A DNA stretch of 64,000 nt from Acetobacter garciniae (GCF_017377735.1 NZ_JAFVMH010000002.1:248001-312000); one strand, 5' to 3'; numbered from the stretch's first letter, positions 29,924-38,873 are shown. Made by a program: numbers and translations. The notes: a model not told the origin generated them from the letters alone.

Positions 29924-30247
29924 ATGAAAAACCTTGCCTCGTTGATGAAGCAGGCCTCGCAGATGCAGGCCAAGATGGAAGCCATGCAAAGCACGCTCGA
30001 GGGGATGAGCATCGAAGGCGCCGCCGGTGCGGGCATGGTCAGCGTGGTGCTGAGCGGCAAGGGCGACATGCGCTCCATCAAGATCGATCCCAAGCTGGCC
30101 GACCCGTCGGATATGGAAATGCTCCAGGACCTGATTGTCGCGGCCTGTGCGGATGCGCGCAAGAAGCTGGACGCCACGGCGGCGGAGGAAATGCAGAAGG
30201 TCACCGGCGGGCTGAACCTTCCCCCGGGGCTGAAGCTGCCGTTCTAA
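29924..30247 (+). CDS. ybaB: YbaB/EbfC family nucleoid-associated protein
   Basis: This small DNA-binding protein acts as a dimer on the chromosome. The 107-residue product starts [18 protein letters not shown], has the central [14 protein letters not shown] strand region, and ends [13 protein letters not shown], all typical of the family. It lies between dnaX and recR, the conserved order, with GGGGAA upstream of the ATG. Confidence 0.95.
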   Translation: MKNLASLMKQASQMQAKMEAMQSTLEGMSIEGAAGAGMVSVVLSGKGDMRSIKIDPKLADPSDMEMLQDLIVAACADARKKLDATAAEEMQKVTGGLNLPPGLKLPF

Positions 30248-30284
30248 GCGCGCGGTATTACGACAGGGCGGGGAAAGGCCGGGC

Positions 30285-30890
30285 ATGGACGCAGGCGGCG
30301 GGCAGGAAATAGAGCAGCTCATACGCCTTTTGGGGCGTCTGCCGGGGTTCGGCCCGCGTTCGGCCCGGCGTGTGGCGCTGTACCTGCTCAAGGAACCGCA
30401 GACCCGCCTGGTCCCGCTGGCCCGCGCGCTTGAAAAAGCGGGTGATGCGATCAGGACCTGCTCGTCATGCGGGAATCTCGATACGCTGGACCCGTGCCAT
30501 ATCTGCCGCGATCCGCTGCGTGAACACGCGGTGGTATGCGTGGTGGAAACGGTGGGCGACCTGTGGGCGCTGGAACGCGCGGGCGTGCACAGGGGCGTGT
30601 ACCAGGTCCTGGGCGGCACGCTGTCGCCCCTGTCCGGCACGGGGCCGGAGGATCTGAACGTGGCCCCGCTTTTTGCCAGGCTTGAGGCCGGGCAGGTGCG
30701 CGAGGTCATTCTGGCCCTGGGGGCCACGGTGGAGGGGGCGACGACCATGCACTGGCTCATGGACAGGCTGGTGGCCTATGGCGGCGTTACCGTCAGCCGG
30801 GTGGCGCAGGGCGTGCCCATGGGTGGCGCACTGGATGTGCTGGACGATGGCACCCTGGCAGCAGCCCTGGGTGCCCGCCGCCCGGCCTGA
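30285..30890 (+). CDS. recR: Recombination protein RecR
   Basis: RecR works with RecO and RecF to load RecA at gaps. The 201-residue protein has the helix-hairpin-helix LLGRLPGFGPRSARRVA, a four-cysteine zinc finger (CSSCGNLDTLDPCHIC), and a Toprim domain with VVETVGDLWALE and GATVEGATT. Length matches the family. It lies 37 bp after ybaB. Confidence 0.97.
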   Translation: MDAGGGQEIEQLIRLLGRLPGFGPRSARRVALYLLKEPQTRLVPLARALEKAGDAIRTCSSCGNLDTLDPCHICRDPLREHAVVCVVETVGDLWALERAGVHRGVYQVLGGTLSPLSGTGPEDLNVAPLFARLEAGQVREVILALGATVEGATTMHWLMDRLVAYGGVTVSRVAQGVPMGGALDVLDDGTLAAALGARRPA

Positions 30891-30897
30891 AGTTGCG

Positions 30898-30971
30898 TGT
30901 TTGAGACTGCCTGTTTGAGACTACCGGCCTGAGACCCTGCCTGAGATGACGGGCCTGCGATGACGGGCCGT
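30898..30971 (+). repeat. Imperfect short tandem repeats after recR
   Basis: About five degenerate units of 12-17 bp follow the recR stop: GTTTGAGACT occurs twice, CCTGAGA occurs twice, and GATGACGGGCC occurs twice. They lie in the 145-bp spacer before the SDR gene. No gene is present here. Confidence 0.6.
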
Positions 30972-31035
30972 AGAACTGTTTTTGCATGAGTGACGGTGGC
31001 CGGTCAGGCAGCCCCGTTTACGGAGACTGAGCGTA

Positions 31036-31836
31036 ATGAGCACGGGCGAATTTCTGATCTCCGCCGCTATTCCGCGTCGGGCGTTGGTTACGGGCGGTGC
31101 CACGCGGCTGGGCCGGGCCCTGGTGCTGGCCCTGGCCAGGGCTGGTTTCGATGTGGCCATCCATTACCGCGACAGCGTTGCCGCGGCGGAAGAAACCTTG
31201 CAGGACGTGCGCGCGCATGGCCGCAGGGGCGGGCTGTTGCAGGCCGACCTTGCGCGGGAGGAGGAAGTGCAGCCCCTGATCGAACGCGCGACCCAGTTGC
31301 TGGGCGGGCCGGTAGGGGTGCTGGTGAACAATGCCTCCACCTTCGAGCGGGACGAATGGGATGACGCCACGCTGGAAAGCTGGATGCTGCATATGAAGCC
31401 CAATCTGCGTGCGCCTTTCGTGCTGACGCAGAACTTCGCCCGTGCCCTGCCGGTCGAAGCCGAAGGCATGGTGCTGAACATGCTCGATGAACGCGTATGG
31501 TCGCTGACCCCGCATTTCATCAGCTATACCGTCTCCAAAAGTGCGTTATGGACACTGACCCGCACCCTGGCCCTGGCTTTGGCACCGCGGCGGATCCGCG
31601 TGAACGGCATAGGCCCCGGCCCCGCCTTGCCCAGCCCCCGCCAGACCGAGGAACAGTTTGCCCGGCAATGCGCTTCCGTACCGTTGGGTCGGGGCACATC
31701 GGCGCAGGAAGTGGCCCAGGCCGCCCTTGCCCTGCTTGCGCTGCCCTCCGTAACCGGGCAGATGCTCGCACTCGATGGCGGGCAGCACCTGCAATGGTCT
31801 GCCCCAACACCTGCGGGCACCGCTGTGGAAGAATAA
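31036..31836 (+). CDS. SDR-family oxidoreductase, pteridine reductase-like
   Basis: This 266-residue short-chain dehydrogenase has the nucleotide motif TGGATRLGRA (family TGxxxGxG variant), NNAS, and the catalytic YTVSK. The variant glycine motif and the loop after it resemble PTR1/FolM-type pteridine reductases. It lies only 4 bp before folB, so a role in reducing dihydropteridine or dihydrofolate is a reasonable inference. A generic SDR function is not excluded. The start ATG at 31036 follows a GGAGACTGAGCG region. Confidence 0.75.
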   Translation: MSTGEFLISAAIPRRALVTGGATRLGRALVLALARAGFDVAIHYRDSVAAAEETLQDVRAHGRRGGLLQADLAREEEVQPLIERATQLLGGPVGVLVNNASTFERDEWDDATLESWMLHMKPNLRAPFVLTQNFARALPVEAEGMVLNMLDERVWSLTPHFISYTVSKSALWTLTRTLALALAPRRIRVNGIGPGPALPSPRQTEEQFARQCASVPLGRGTSAQEVAQAALALLALPSVTGQMLALDGGQHLQWSAPTPAGTAVEE

Positions 31837-31840
31837 GAGA

Positions 31841-32242
31841 ATGGCCGTTTTTGCTCCCTGGGCGGAAGAACCGCCCCTGCGTTGCCTGTTCCTGAAAAAC
31901 ATGGTGCTGGACGCCAATATAGGCGTGTTCCCCCATGAACAGGGCGTGACACAGCGTATTCGCGTGTCTGTCCATTACGGGGTGGAAGACCGCACGGATC
32001 TTGAAATCGGCGCGGACGATCTCAGCCGCACGGTTTCGTACGAGCATGTCGTGGTCCTTGTGCGCAAGATCGTGCATGAAGGGCATGTCAGGCTGGTCGA
32101 AACCCTGGCCGAACGGATTGCCGCAGGCGTGCTGGCCGATGCACGGGTGCGGGTCGTGCGCGTACGCATTGAAAAGCTGGATGTGTTCGAGGAAATCGAG
32201 GCAGTCGGCGTGGAAATAGAACGCAGGCCCGTCCGGACCTGA
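31841..32242 (+). CDS. folB: Dihydroneopterin aldolase
   Basis: The enzyme cleaves 7,8-dihydroneopterin to 6-hydroxymethyl-dihydropterin and glycolaldehyde in folate synthesis. The 133-residue protein has the typical core: LFLKNMVLDANIGVFPHE, then the SYEHVV segment, the LVETLAERIAAGVL helix and VRIEKLDV. The ATG at 31841 with AAGAGA upstream is coupled to the SDR gene. The frame is open further upstream inside that gene but is not conserved. Confidence 0.9.
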   Translation: MAVFAPWAEEPPLRCLFLKNMVLDANIGVFPHEQGVTQRIRVSVHYGVEDRTDLEIGADDLSRTVSYEHVVVLVRKIVHEGHVRLVETLAERIAAGVLADARVRVVRVRIEKLDVFEEIEAVGVEIERRPVRT

Positions 32243-32273
32243 GGTCCAGCCGATTCATCGATAAAGAAGAGAT

Positions 32274-32353
32274 AAAAGTTTTTGGTGAAGCTTTTTTCAA
32301 AAAGCTTCAGAAACTGTCACCTTTTTGAAAAAAGGCGACACCCAGAAACTTTT
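32274..32353 (+). repeat. Double-hairpin interspersed repeat, copy B
   Basis: This is a full copy of the approximately 80-bp element in the 274-bp convergent gap between folB and the lipase-like gene. Outer arms are AAAAGTTTTTGG and CCAGAAACTTTT. The inner hairpins are GAAGCTTTTT...AAAAAGCTTC and TGTCACCTTTTT...AAAAAAGGCGACA. Confidence 0.93.
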
Positions 32354-32516
32354 CTGAATTCGCCCGGTAGGTGCAGGCCGTTTTTGCAAACGATCTCTGC
32401 CCCCAACGCTTCGGCGTGCCGCCCCGGCAGGCCTGCCCCGGGCCGATCGACGGATCGGGACCGGCCCGAATGACCGGGGCCTTATGGCCCACGGGCCGGC
32501 AGTGCTGGGCGCAGCC

Positions 32517-33734
32517 TTATTGCGGCGTGGGCGCGCAGCTTGGGGTTACGGGTTCATTGGCCATGACCGCCGTGGTGAAGGCTTCTGAATCCTTCAGCGA
32601 TGCCAGCACGGTCTGCGAATGGTCCAGCCCCTTGTACAGATGGGCCTGCACCGTGGTGCCGGCCTGGCAGGCATCCTTGACCAGCAGCAACTGGCCCTGC
32701 GGGGCCACGTCCACATCCGCCGTGCCCGTCCCCACGAAAAGCGGGGCATTCAGCTTGAGCGTGGGGTAGGCCATGGCTTGCAACACGGGGGCAAGGGCGT
32801 GGCCAAGCCCGGGCTGGAAGGCGTTGGCGCGTGTCAGCCCATCCGCCTTGACGACATCAAGCAGGCCGGTAAGGCACATTTGCGACGCGGCCCCGAAGGC
32901 GTGCATCGCCTTGGGGGTAAAGGCCTCGGTGGGGCTGAAGGCGGGGTTCAGCCCGGCTTCGGATGCACCCATCAGCAGCGCATAGGCCACGATCGGATCG
33001 GGCTCGTCCTTGACAGATCCCTTGCCGGACCCTTTGCCGACGGGCTTGCCGGGGTCGGCCAGCAGCGCCTGGGCGATCTGCGGTGTCATGTAGGGGATAC
33101 CGGTCGCCACCGTGCCGCGAATATCCAGTGTCGGGGCATAGGTCTGTGCGTAAGCAGCAGCGGCAAAGGCAGCCCCCGCCCCCTGCGACTGGCCAACGAT
33201 CAGCACTTTCCTGTCCAGTTCAGGCAGGGCTTTCTGGGCCGCACGCACGCTGTCGAGCACGCTATAGGCTTCCGCCCGGGCGTTCAGGTAGGGGTGAACG
33301 CCCTCGCCCCCCAGACCCTGGTAATCCGTGGCCACGATCGCAAAACCCCGTTTCAGCCACGCACCCAGATAGGTGGCGTTGCGGGAAGAAGGCGGGTTGC
33401 GTGAGGGCGCGCAGGCCTGGGCAATGCCCACCGTGCCATGCGCCCAGGCCACGACCGGCCAGCCGCCTGCGGGGGCCGGGCCCGCGGGGTAGATGACCTC
33501 CCCCGTCACGGGCACAAGCCCGGTCCCGGTCACGCCGTTGGTGGACAGGTAGGAAATGCTCAGCGCCTTGCCCGCACCGGGAATGCTGTAGGCGGGGTCC
33601 AGCGGGGCGCTCTGGATCAGCGTGCCGGGCACGCTGGTGGCGTCCAGCCCTGTCTGGTCGGGCAGCGGGGCATCCTCGCACGCGGCGAGGGAGAGCAGGG
33701 CTACGGCACTCAGGATAGGGGGAAGGCATTTCAT
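32517..33734 (-). CDS. Secretory-lipase-family (LIP) lipoprotein hydrolase
   Basis: This 405-residue alpha/beta hydrolase starts with a lipoprotein signal peptide (ALLSLAAC lipobox, cysteine about 19). The oxyanion/hydrophobic region VVAWAHGTVG precedes TDYQGLGGEG and the nucleophile elbow GQSQGAG. Candidate acid and base residues are in GTADVDVAP and LDHSQT. I chose the ATG at 33734 because the signal peptide begins there. The family includes secreted lipases and esterases; the substrate is unknown. Confidence 0.82.
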   Translation of the reverse strand: MKCLPPILSAVALLSLAACEDAPLPDQTGLDATSVPGTLIQSAPLDPAYSIPGAGKALSISYLSTNGVTGTGLVPVTGEVIYPAGPAPAGGWPVVAWAHGTVGIAQACAPSRNPPSSRNATYLGAWLKRGFAIVATDYQGLGGEGVHPYLNARAEAYSVLDSVRAAQKALPELDRKVLIVGQSQGAGAAFAAAAYAQTYAPTLDIRGTVATGIPYMTPQIAQALLADPGKPVGKGSGKGSVKDEPDPIVAYALLMGASEAGLNPAFSPTEAFTPKAMHAFGAASQMCLTGLLDVVKADGLTRANAFQPGLGHALAPVLQAMAYPTLKLNAPLFVGTGTADVDVAPQGQLLLVKDACQAGTTVQAHLYKGLDHSQTVLASLKDSEAFTTAVMANEPVTPSCAPTPQ

Positions 33735-33887
33735 GATCGCGCGAGACTCCGGCCGACAGAACAGAAAAGGAAGGACACCACCATTTCCCGTCGCACTCCA
33801 GCCCTGTTTTTCAGCCCGAGGCCAGATGGCGGCGGCGCGGGGGAAAAGCAGGGCGTGCCCGGGCGTGCCGGCAGCATGATGCGGGCA

Positions 33888-33915
33888 CAAAAAAACCCGC
33901 CGGGTGGCGGGCTTT
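33888..33915 (-). terminator. Intrinsic terminator of the TIGR02300 gene
   Basis: On the minus strand the sequence reads AAAGCCCGCC-ACCC-GGCGGGTTTTTTT, a 6-7 bp GC stem with a T-run, 43 bp after the stop at 33958. It separates this gene from the lipase-like gene. Confidence 0.9.
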
Positions 33916-33957
33916 CCTGTCGCGTCTCGTTATCTGTCACCTATGCGAAGGCGATGC

Positions 33958-34287
33958 TCAGGATTCGTGATCTTCCGAATCGGTATTCACGTCGATATCC
34001 GAGCTGATGTCGTCGTCATCGTCATCCAGGTCGGTGGCGTCTTCGAGCACGTCATCATCGTCATCATCGTCCGAGGTGTCGAGATCGATATCCTCTTCAT
34101 TGGTCTTGACGGGTGCTGCCGGCACGGGGGTTGCGGCATAGCTGTCCATGCTCCGGCGCAGGCGCGGTACCAGGGCAGGCTGTTCCGTGCCGCATTTGGG
34201 GCACACAGCGGGAGAACGATGCAGGTCGTAAAAGCGGGCACCGCAGGAGACGCAGACGCGTTTGGTGCCGAGATCGGGCTGGGACAT
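33958..34287 (-). CDS. TIGR02300 family protein (FYDLN acid domain)
   Basis: The 109-residue protein has a zinc-ribbon-like N-terminus (CVSCGARFYDL ... CPKCG, residues about 12-34) with the family FYDL motif, and an extremely acidic C-terminal tail with runs of Asp. The function is unknown. Its location divergent to aroA-cmk-rpsA is conserved in many alphaproteobacteria. I chose the ATG at 34287 because the conserved domain begins MSQPDLGTKR. The Asp runs are coded by repeated GAT/GAC triplets. Confidence 0.88.
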   Translation of the reverse strand: MSQPDLGTKRVCVSCGARFYDLHRSPAVCPKCGTEQPALVPRLRRSMDSYAATPVPAAPVKTNEEDIDLDTSDDDDDDDVLEDATDLDDDDDDISSDIDVNTDSEDHES

Positions 34288-34527
34288 CTTGCTACCTGTC
34301 GATCCTGAACAGACATTGTAGGGGCAACGCCCCCGGACACGGACGATTCCAAAGGCTGCGCACATACGCGGGAATCGACCAGACTATAAGGCGACGCCAA
34401 ATGCCACTGTGTTCGCGCTCCTGTCAAACCCGAGTTTGGGTCTGGCGTGTATTTTCTCCGCCACGCGGTGGGTTTTATGCGCCCCGGCGGATTGACTTGC
34501 ACCGCCCAACGCCGGAATGAGAGGGGC

Positions 34528-35877
34528 ATGACACACGCTCCCTCTTCCAGCGCACGCCCGTTGCGGGTCGTTCGTGCGACAGCGCCGCTTACCGGTACAT
34601 TGCGCGTGCCGGGCGATAAATCCATCAGCCATCGCGCCCTCATGTTCGCCTCCCTCGCACGGGGGGAGACCCGTATTTCCGGCCTGCTGGAAGGGGAGGA
34701 CGTGCTGTGCACGGCTGCGGCCATGCGCGCCCTGGGGGCCGATGCCGTGCGCGAGGGCGCAGGGTGCTGGCGGGTCAGCGGTCCGGGTATCGGCCAGTTG
34801 CGCGAACCCGACACCGTGCTGGACATGGGCAATTCCGGTACGGCGGCCCGTCTTCTGTCCGGTATCCTGGCCAGCCATGGCATGACATCGGTCATGACGG
34901 GGGATGCCAGCCTGCGCCGCCGACCCATGAAACGCGTCATGGACCCGCTGGCCCAGACCGGGGCCACGTTCCTTGCCCGTGAAGGCGGGCGCCTGCCCAT
35001 GGCCATTCGCGGCCTGGCCGACCCCCATCCGCTGGATTACCGCCTGCCCGTGGCCTCCGCCCAGGTCAAGTCCGCCGTGCTGCTGGCCGGGTTGAATGCG
35101 GCGGGCCAGACCCGGGTGGAAGAACCCGTGGCCACGCGCGACCATACCGAAAACATGCTCCGCCATTTCGGGGCCACGGTCACGGTAACATCCACGCCGC
35201 AGGGCGGGCGCGTGATCGTGCTGGAAGGCCGCCCCGACCTGGTGGCGCGCGATATCGTCGTGCCGGGTGACCCGTCCTCGGCCGCGTTCCCGATCGTGGC
35301 GGCATTGCTGGTTCCCGGGTCGGATATCGTGATCGAAGGCGTGGGGCTGAACCCGCTGCGCACGGGGCTGTTCACCACCCTGCGCGACATGGGTGCCCAG
35401 CTTGAAATCAGCGGCGAACGTGTTGAAGGGGGCGAGCCCGTGGGCGATCTGCATGTGCGGGCCTCTGCCCTGCATGGGGTTACGGTCCCGGCCGAACGCG
35501 CACCGTCCATGATCGACGAATACCCGATTCTGGCAGTGGCCGCGGCACAGGCTGCCGGCGTGTCGCGCTTTTGCGGCGTGGAGGAACTGCGCGTGAAGGA
35601 AAGCGACCGCCTGGCGGCAACCGTGGCCCTGCTGGAAGCCAACGGCGTGCAAACCCGCGTGGAAGGGGACGACCTGATGGTGTTCGGTACAGCCGGTGCC
35701 GTGCCCGGTGGCGGGCTGGTGCAGACCCATATGGACCACCGCCTGGCCATGAGCGCATCCGTACTGGGACTGGTCGCGCAAAAGCCGGTGGCAATCGACG
35801 ATACCGCGTTTATCGACACAAGCTTTCCCGGCTATCTGGACCTTATGAACACGCTGGGCGCGGGGTTTTCGGCATGA
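34528..35877 (+). CDS. aroA: 3-phosphoshikimate 1-carboxyvinyltransferase (EPSP synthase), class II-like
   Basis: The enzyme joins phosphoenolpyruvate and shikimate 3-phosphate in aromatic amino acid synthesis and is the glyphosate target. The 449-residue protein closely resembles the class II type: PGDKSISHRALMF (28-40), SAQVKSAVLLAGLN, TRDHTE-like RDHTENML, and APSMIDEYPILAVAAA. The PEP-site loop reads GNSGTA (101-106), with glycine at the position that is alanine in the tolerant CP4 enzyme. The ATG at 34528 has GAGGGG upstream. The stop overlaps the cmk start (ATGA). Confidence 0.96.
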   Translation: MTHAPSSSARPLRVVRATAPLTGTLRVPGDKSISHRALMFASLARGETRISGLLEGEDVLCTAAAMRALGADAVREGAGCWRVSGPGIGQLREPDTVLDMGNSGTAARLLSGILASHGMTSVMTGDASLRRRPMKRVMDPLAQTGATFLAREGGRLPMAIRGLADPHPLDYRLPVASAQVKSAVLLAGLNAAGQTRVEEPVATRDHTENMLRHFGATVTVTSTPQGGRVIVLEGRPDLVARDIVVPGDPSSAAFPIVAALLVPGSDIVIEGVGLNPLRTGLFTTLRDMGAQLEISGERVEGGEPVGDLHVRASALHGVTVPAERAPSMIDEYPILAVAAAQAAGVSRFCGVEELRVKESDRLAATVALLEANGVQTRVEGDDLMVFGTAGAVPGGGLVQTHMDHRLAMSASVLGLVAQKPVAIDDTAFIDTSFPGYLDLMNTLGAGFSA

Positions 35878-36551
35878 GCCCGGCCCCGGGCACCACGCCC
35901 CTGCGGGGCGGGCCGGTTATCGCGGTGGACGGGCCTGCGGCGGCGGGCAAGGGCACGCTCGCACGCCGCCTGGCCGAAGCTTTGGGCCTGCCCTATCTGG
36001 ATACCGGCCTGCTGTACCGTGCCGTGGGCCGCATTGCGCTGGATGCCGGGCGCGATCCGGCCCAGCCCGCGCAGGATATCGCCCACGCCCTGCTGGCCAC
36101 CGACCTGCAACGTCCCGACCTGCGCCTGCCCGAGGTCGCGCAGGCGGCCAGCAAGGTCGCGGCCCAGCCCGCCGTGCGCGCGGCCCTGGTCGAAACCCAA
36201 CGCCGTTTCGCCCTCGATCGGGGGGCCGTGCTGGACGGGCGCGATATCGGCACCGCCATTTTTCCCGATGCGGATGTCAAGCTGTTCATTACCGCATCCC
36301 CCGCCACCCGGGCCCTGCGGCGCTTTCTGCAAATGGGGGGGGACAGCACCGCCCCGGATTGCGCCGCCCGCCTGCGCGAGATGGAAGAAGCCCTGCGCGC
36401 GCGCGACATGGCGGATGCCAGCCGCGAAGTCGCCCCCATGCGGGCGGCGGCCGATGCGCATGTGATCGAAACCGACACCATGAACGCCCAGGCCGTCCTG
36501 GCCGAAGCCTTGCGGATCGCGCAGGCGCGACTCGCGACCATCCGCGCCTAG
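35874..36551 (+). CDS. cmk: Cytidylate kinase
   Basis: The enzyme phosphorylates CMP and dCMP. The 225-residue protein has the P-loop GPAAAGKG (20-27), the substrate segment YLDTGLLYRAVG, and the DGRDIGTAIFPDADVKLFITA region. It overlaps aroA by four bases (ATGA) and precedes rpsA, the conserved aroA-cmk-rpsA order. Confidence 0.96.
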   Translation: MSPAPGTTPLRGGPVIAVDGPAAAGKGTLARRLAEALGLPYLDTGLLYRAVGRIALDAGRDPAQPAQDIAHALLATDLQRPDLRLPEVAQAASKVAAQPAVRAALVETQRRFALDRGAVLDGRDIGTAIFPDADVKLFITASPATRALRRFLQMGGDSTAPDCAARLREMEEALRARDMADASREVAPMRAAADAHVIETDTMNAQAVLAEALRIAQARLATIRA

Positions 36552-36947
36552 CCCCGCCACCTGATCCCCTGCCGTGGCGGCCCGGCCGGCGCGCCATGGG
36601 GCCATGGGGCGCGGTTTGCCGCTCTATCAGGTGTGATCGGGGGCGAAAAAAGCGCTCCTGCGGGGTGGAACGCGATTGGGGGCGGGTCTGGGGCGTTCTT
36701 TTGCGGCCTGCCTGTCGGTTTGAGTTGACAAACCGGGCGTGCAGGGTCTCTGTGCAGAGCAGAGAACGGCCCGTGCAACAGGCTGGCTCGCCTGAATGCC
36801 TCATTCAGGATCATATCGTCTGGCCCGGTAACGCGGTCGCGGGGGATGGCTCCTGCGGCAAGCCCGGGCAAGCCGTGCCGCATTGCGGGGCGCAGGAACG
36901 CCCGGCCTGGCGTATGGTTCAGGCTGGCGCAAGGTTAACTGTTACAC
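36552..36947 (+). other. 396-bp intergenic region upstream of rpsA
   Basis: This gap should hold the rpsA promoter and leader. A stem CCGCCAC / GTGGCGG lies just after cmk (about 36554-36580). TTGACA at 36725-36730 is a perfect -35-like hexamer, but no good -10 follows at 17 bp. I see no coding sequence. A long leader would fit S1 autoregulation as known in other bacteria; that is inference. Confidence 0.4.
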
Positions 36948-38666
36948 ATGGCTTCAGCCACTACCCAGACCGCGGACCATTTCCGTGGCGAAGATTTTGC
37001 TACCCTCCTTGACGAAACCCTGGGCCGCGATTCCGGCTTTGACGGGTCCGTCGTTCGTGGCCGTGTCGTCCGCCTGACGGATGACTACGCGATTGTCGAT
37101 GTCGGGCTTAAGAGCGAAGGCCGCGTGGCCCTGCGCGAATTCGCACCGGCCGGCGCCAAGCCCGAAGTCCAGCCCGGCGACGTGGTGGAACTGTATGTCG
37201 AACGGTACGAAGACCGTGACGGCAGCATTGTCCTGTCCCGCGAGAAGGCCCGCCGCGAGGAAGCCTGGACCAGCCTGGAAAAGGCGTTCGAGGCCAACCA
37301 GCGCGTGAACGGCACCATCTATGGCCGCGTCAAGGGTGGCTTTACCGTTGACCTGGGGGGCGCCATGGCGTTCCTGCCCGGCAGCCAGGTGGACATCCGC
37401 CCCGTGCGCGACGTCGGCCCGCTGATGGGTATGCCCCAGCCTTTCCAGATCCTGAAAATGGACCGTGCGCGTGGCAACATCGTTGTCTCCCGTCGTGCCG
37501 TGCTGGAAGAAACGCGCGCCGAACAGCGCAGCGAACTGATCCAGGGCCTGACCGAAGGCATGATCCTTGACGGCGTGGTCAAGAACATTACCGATTACGG
37601 TGCGTTCGTGGACCTGGGCGGCGTCGATGGCCTGCTGCACGTGACCGACATCGCCTGGAAGCGCATCAACCACCCGTCCGAAGCGTTGCAGATCGGCCAG
37701 CCCGTGCGCGTGCAGGTGATCCGCTTCAACCCGGATACGCAGCGTATTTCCCTGGGCATGAAGCAGCTCGAGGCCGATCCGTGGGAGAACGTGGCGCTCA
37801 AGTATCCGCCGGGTGCCCGCTTCTCCGGCCGCGTGACCAACATCACCGATTACGGCGCGTTCGTCGAGCTGGAACCGGGTGTCGAAGGTCTGGTGCACGT
37901 TTCCGAAATGTCCTGGACGAAGAAGAACGTCCACCCCGGCAAGATCGTCGCGACTTCCCAGGAAGTGGACGTGATGGTTCTGGACGTGGACAGTGCCAAA
38001 CGTCGTATCTCGCTCGGTCTCAAGCAGGTTCAGCGCAACCCGTGGGAGCAGTTCGCCGAAGAGCACAAGGTGGGTTCCACCGTCGAAGGCGAAATTCGCA
38101 ACATCACGGAATTCGGCCTGTTCATCGGCCTGTCCGCGGATATCGACGGCATGGTTCACATGTCCGACCTGTCCTGGGACGAAGCTGGCGAAGAAGCCAT
38201 GAAGCACTTCGAAAAGGGCCAGGTCGTCAAGGCCAAGGTTCTGGACGTGGATGTGGAGAAAGAGCGTATCTCGCTCGGCATCAAGCAGCTTCAGGAAGAC
38301 CCGGCAGCCGACGCGCTGGCCAGCATCCAGAAGGGCAGCATCGTGACCTGCATTGTCACGGCCGTTCAGGCCAATGGCATTGAAGTGAAGGTGGACGACG
38401 TTCTGAGCGGCTTTATCCGCCGCGCCGAACTGGCCCGTGACAAGGCCGAGCAGCGCCCCGAGCGCTTCGCCGTTGGCGAACGCGTGGATGCGAAGGTTGT
38501 CTCCGTCGATCGCACCGCCCGCAAGGTCGCCCTGACCATCAAGGGCCGCGAAGTGGAAGAAGACAAGCAGGCCATCAACGAATACGGTTCCGCCGATAGC
38601 GGTGCCTCCCTCGGTGATATCCTGGGTGCGGCCATCCGCCGCCGCAACACCGACGGCGAAGGCTGA
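36948..38666 (+). CDS. rpsA: 30S ribosomal protein S1
   Basis: S1 helps the ribosome capture and unfold mRNA. The 572-residue protein contains six S1 (OB-fold) repeats; the clearest have the pattern NITDYGAFVDLGGVDGLLHVTDI and its variants at about residues 200-450. The ATG at 36948 follows AAGG at 36931. Codon usage is strongly biased, as expected for a highly expressed gene. It is followed by two hairpins. Confidence 0.98.
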   Translation: MASATTQTADHFRGEDFATLLDETLGRDSGFDGSVVRGRVVRLTDDYAIVDVGLKSEGRVALREFAPAGAKPEVQPGDVVELYVERYEDRDGSIVLSREKARREEAWTSLEKAFEANQRVNGTIYGRVKGGFTVDLGGAMAFLPGSQVDIRPVRDVGPLMGMPQPFQILKMDRARGNIVVSRRAVLEETRAEQRSELIQGLTEGMILDGVVKNITDYGAFVDLGGVDGLLHVTDIAWKRINHPSEALQIGQPVRVQVIRFNPDTQRISLGMKQLEADPWENVALKYPPGARFSGRVTNITDYGAFVELEPGVEGLVHVSEMSWTKKNVHPGKIVATSQEVDVMVLDVDSAKRRISLGLKQVQRNPWEQFAEEHKVGSTVEGEIRNITEFGLFIGLSADIDGMVHMSDLSWDEAGEEAMKHFEKGQVVKAKVLDVDVEKERISLGIKQLQEDPAADALASIQKGSIVTCIVTAVQANGIEVKVDDVLSGFIRRAELARDKAEQRPERFAVGERVDAKVVSVDRTARKVALTIKGREVEEDKQAINEYGSADSGASLGDILGAAIRRRNTDGEG

Positions 38667-38676
38667 AAAACAGCAC

Positions 38677-38752
38677 GGGCCGGGGTTTGTTCCCGGCCCA
38701 TGCCCAGCCTTGGTTGTTAAAAAAATGGCGCCCCAGATGGGCGCCATTTTTT
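38677..38752 (+). terminator. Tandem terminator hairpins after rpsA
   Basis: The first stem is GGGCCGGG ... CCCGGCCC (38677-38699). The second is a perfect ATGGCGCCC-CAGAT-GGGCGCCAT stem (38725-38747), preceded by seven A and followed by six T. The second is a strong intrinsic terminator that could act from both sides. Confidence 0.93.
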
Positions 38753-38779
38753 GTGGTTGGAAACATCCTCAAAACGATA

Positions 38780-38859
38780 AAAAGTTTTTGGTGAAGCTTT
38801 TTTCAAAAAGCTTCAGGAAACGCCGCCTTTATGAAAAAAGGCGGCACCCAAAGACTTTT
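38780..38859 (+). repeat. Double-hairpin interspersed repeat, copy C
   Basis: This is a full copy of the approximately 80-bp element between rpsA and the convergent rdgB. The second hairpin reads GCCGCCTTTATGAAAAAAGGCGGC. Compared with copy B (GTCACC.../...GGCGAC), both arms have changed together so that pairing is kept. Confidence 0.93.
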
Positions 38860-38873
38860 ATCTCTTATCTCTT

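Noticed and set aside
34288-34527. A tRNA gene between the TIGR02300 gene and aroA
   Set aside because: No T-loop (GTTCRANTC) and acceptor pairing could be found; the gap looks like promoter and leader sequence.
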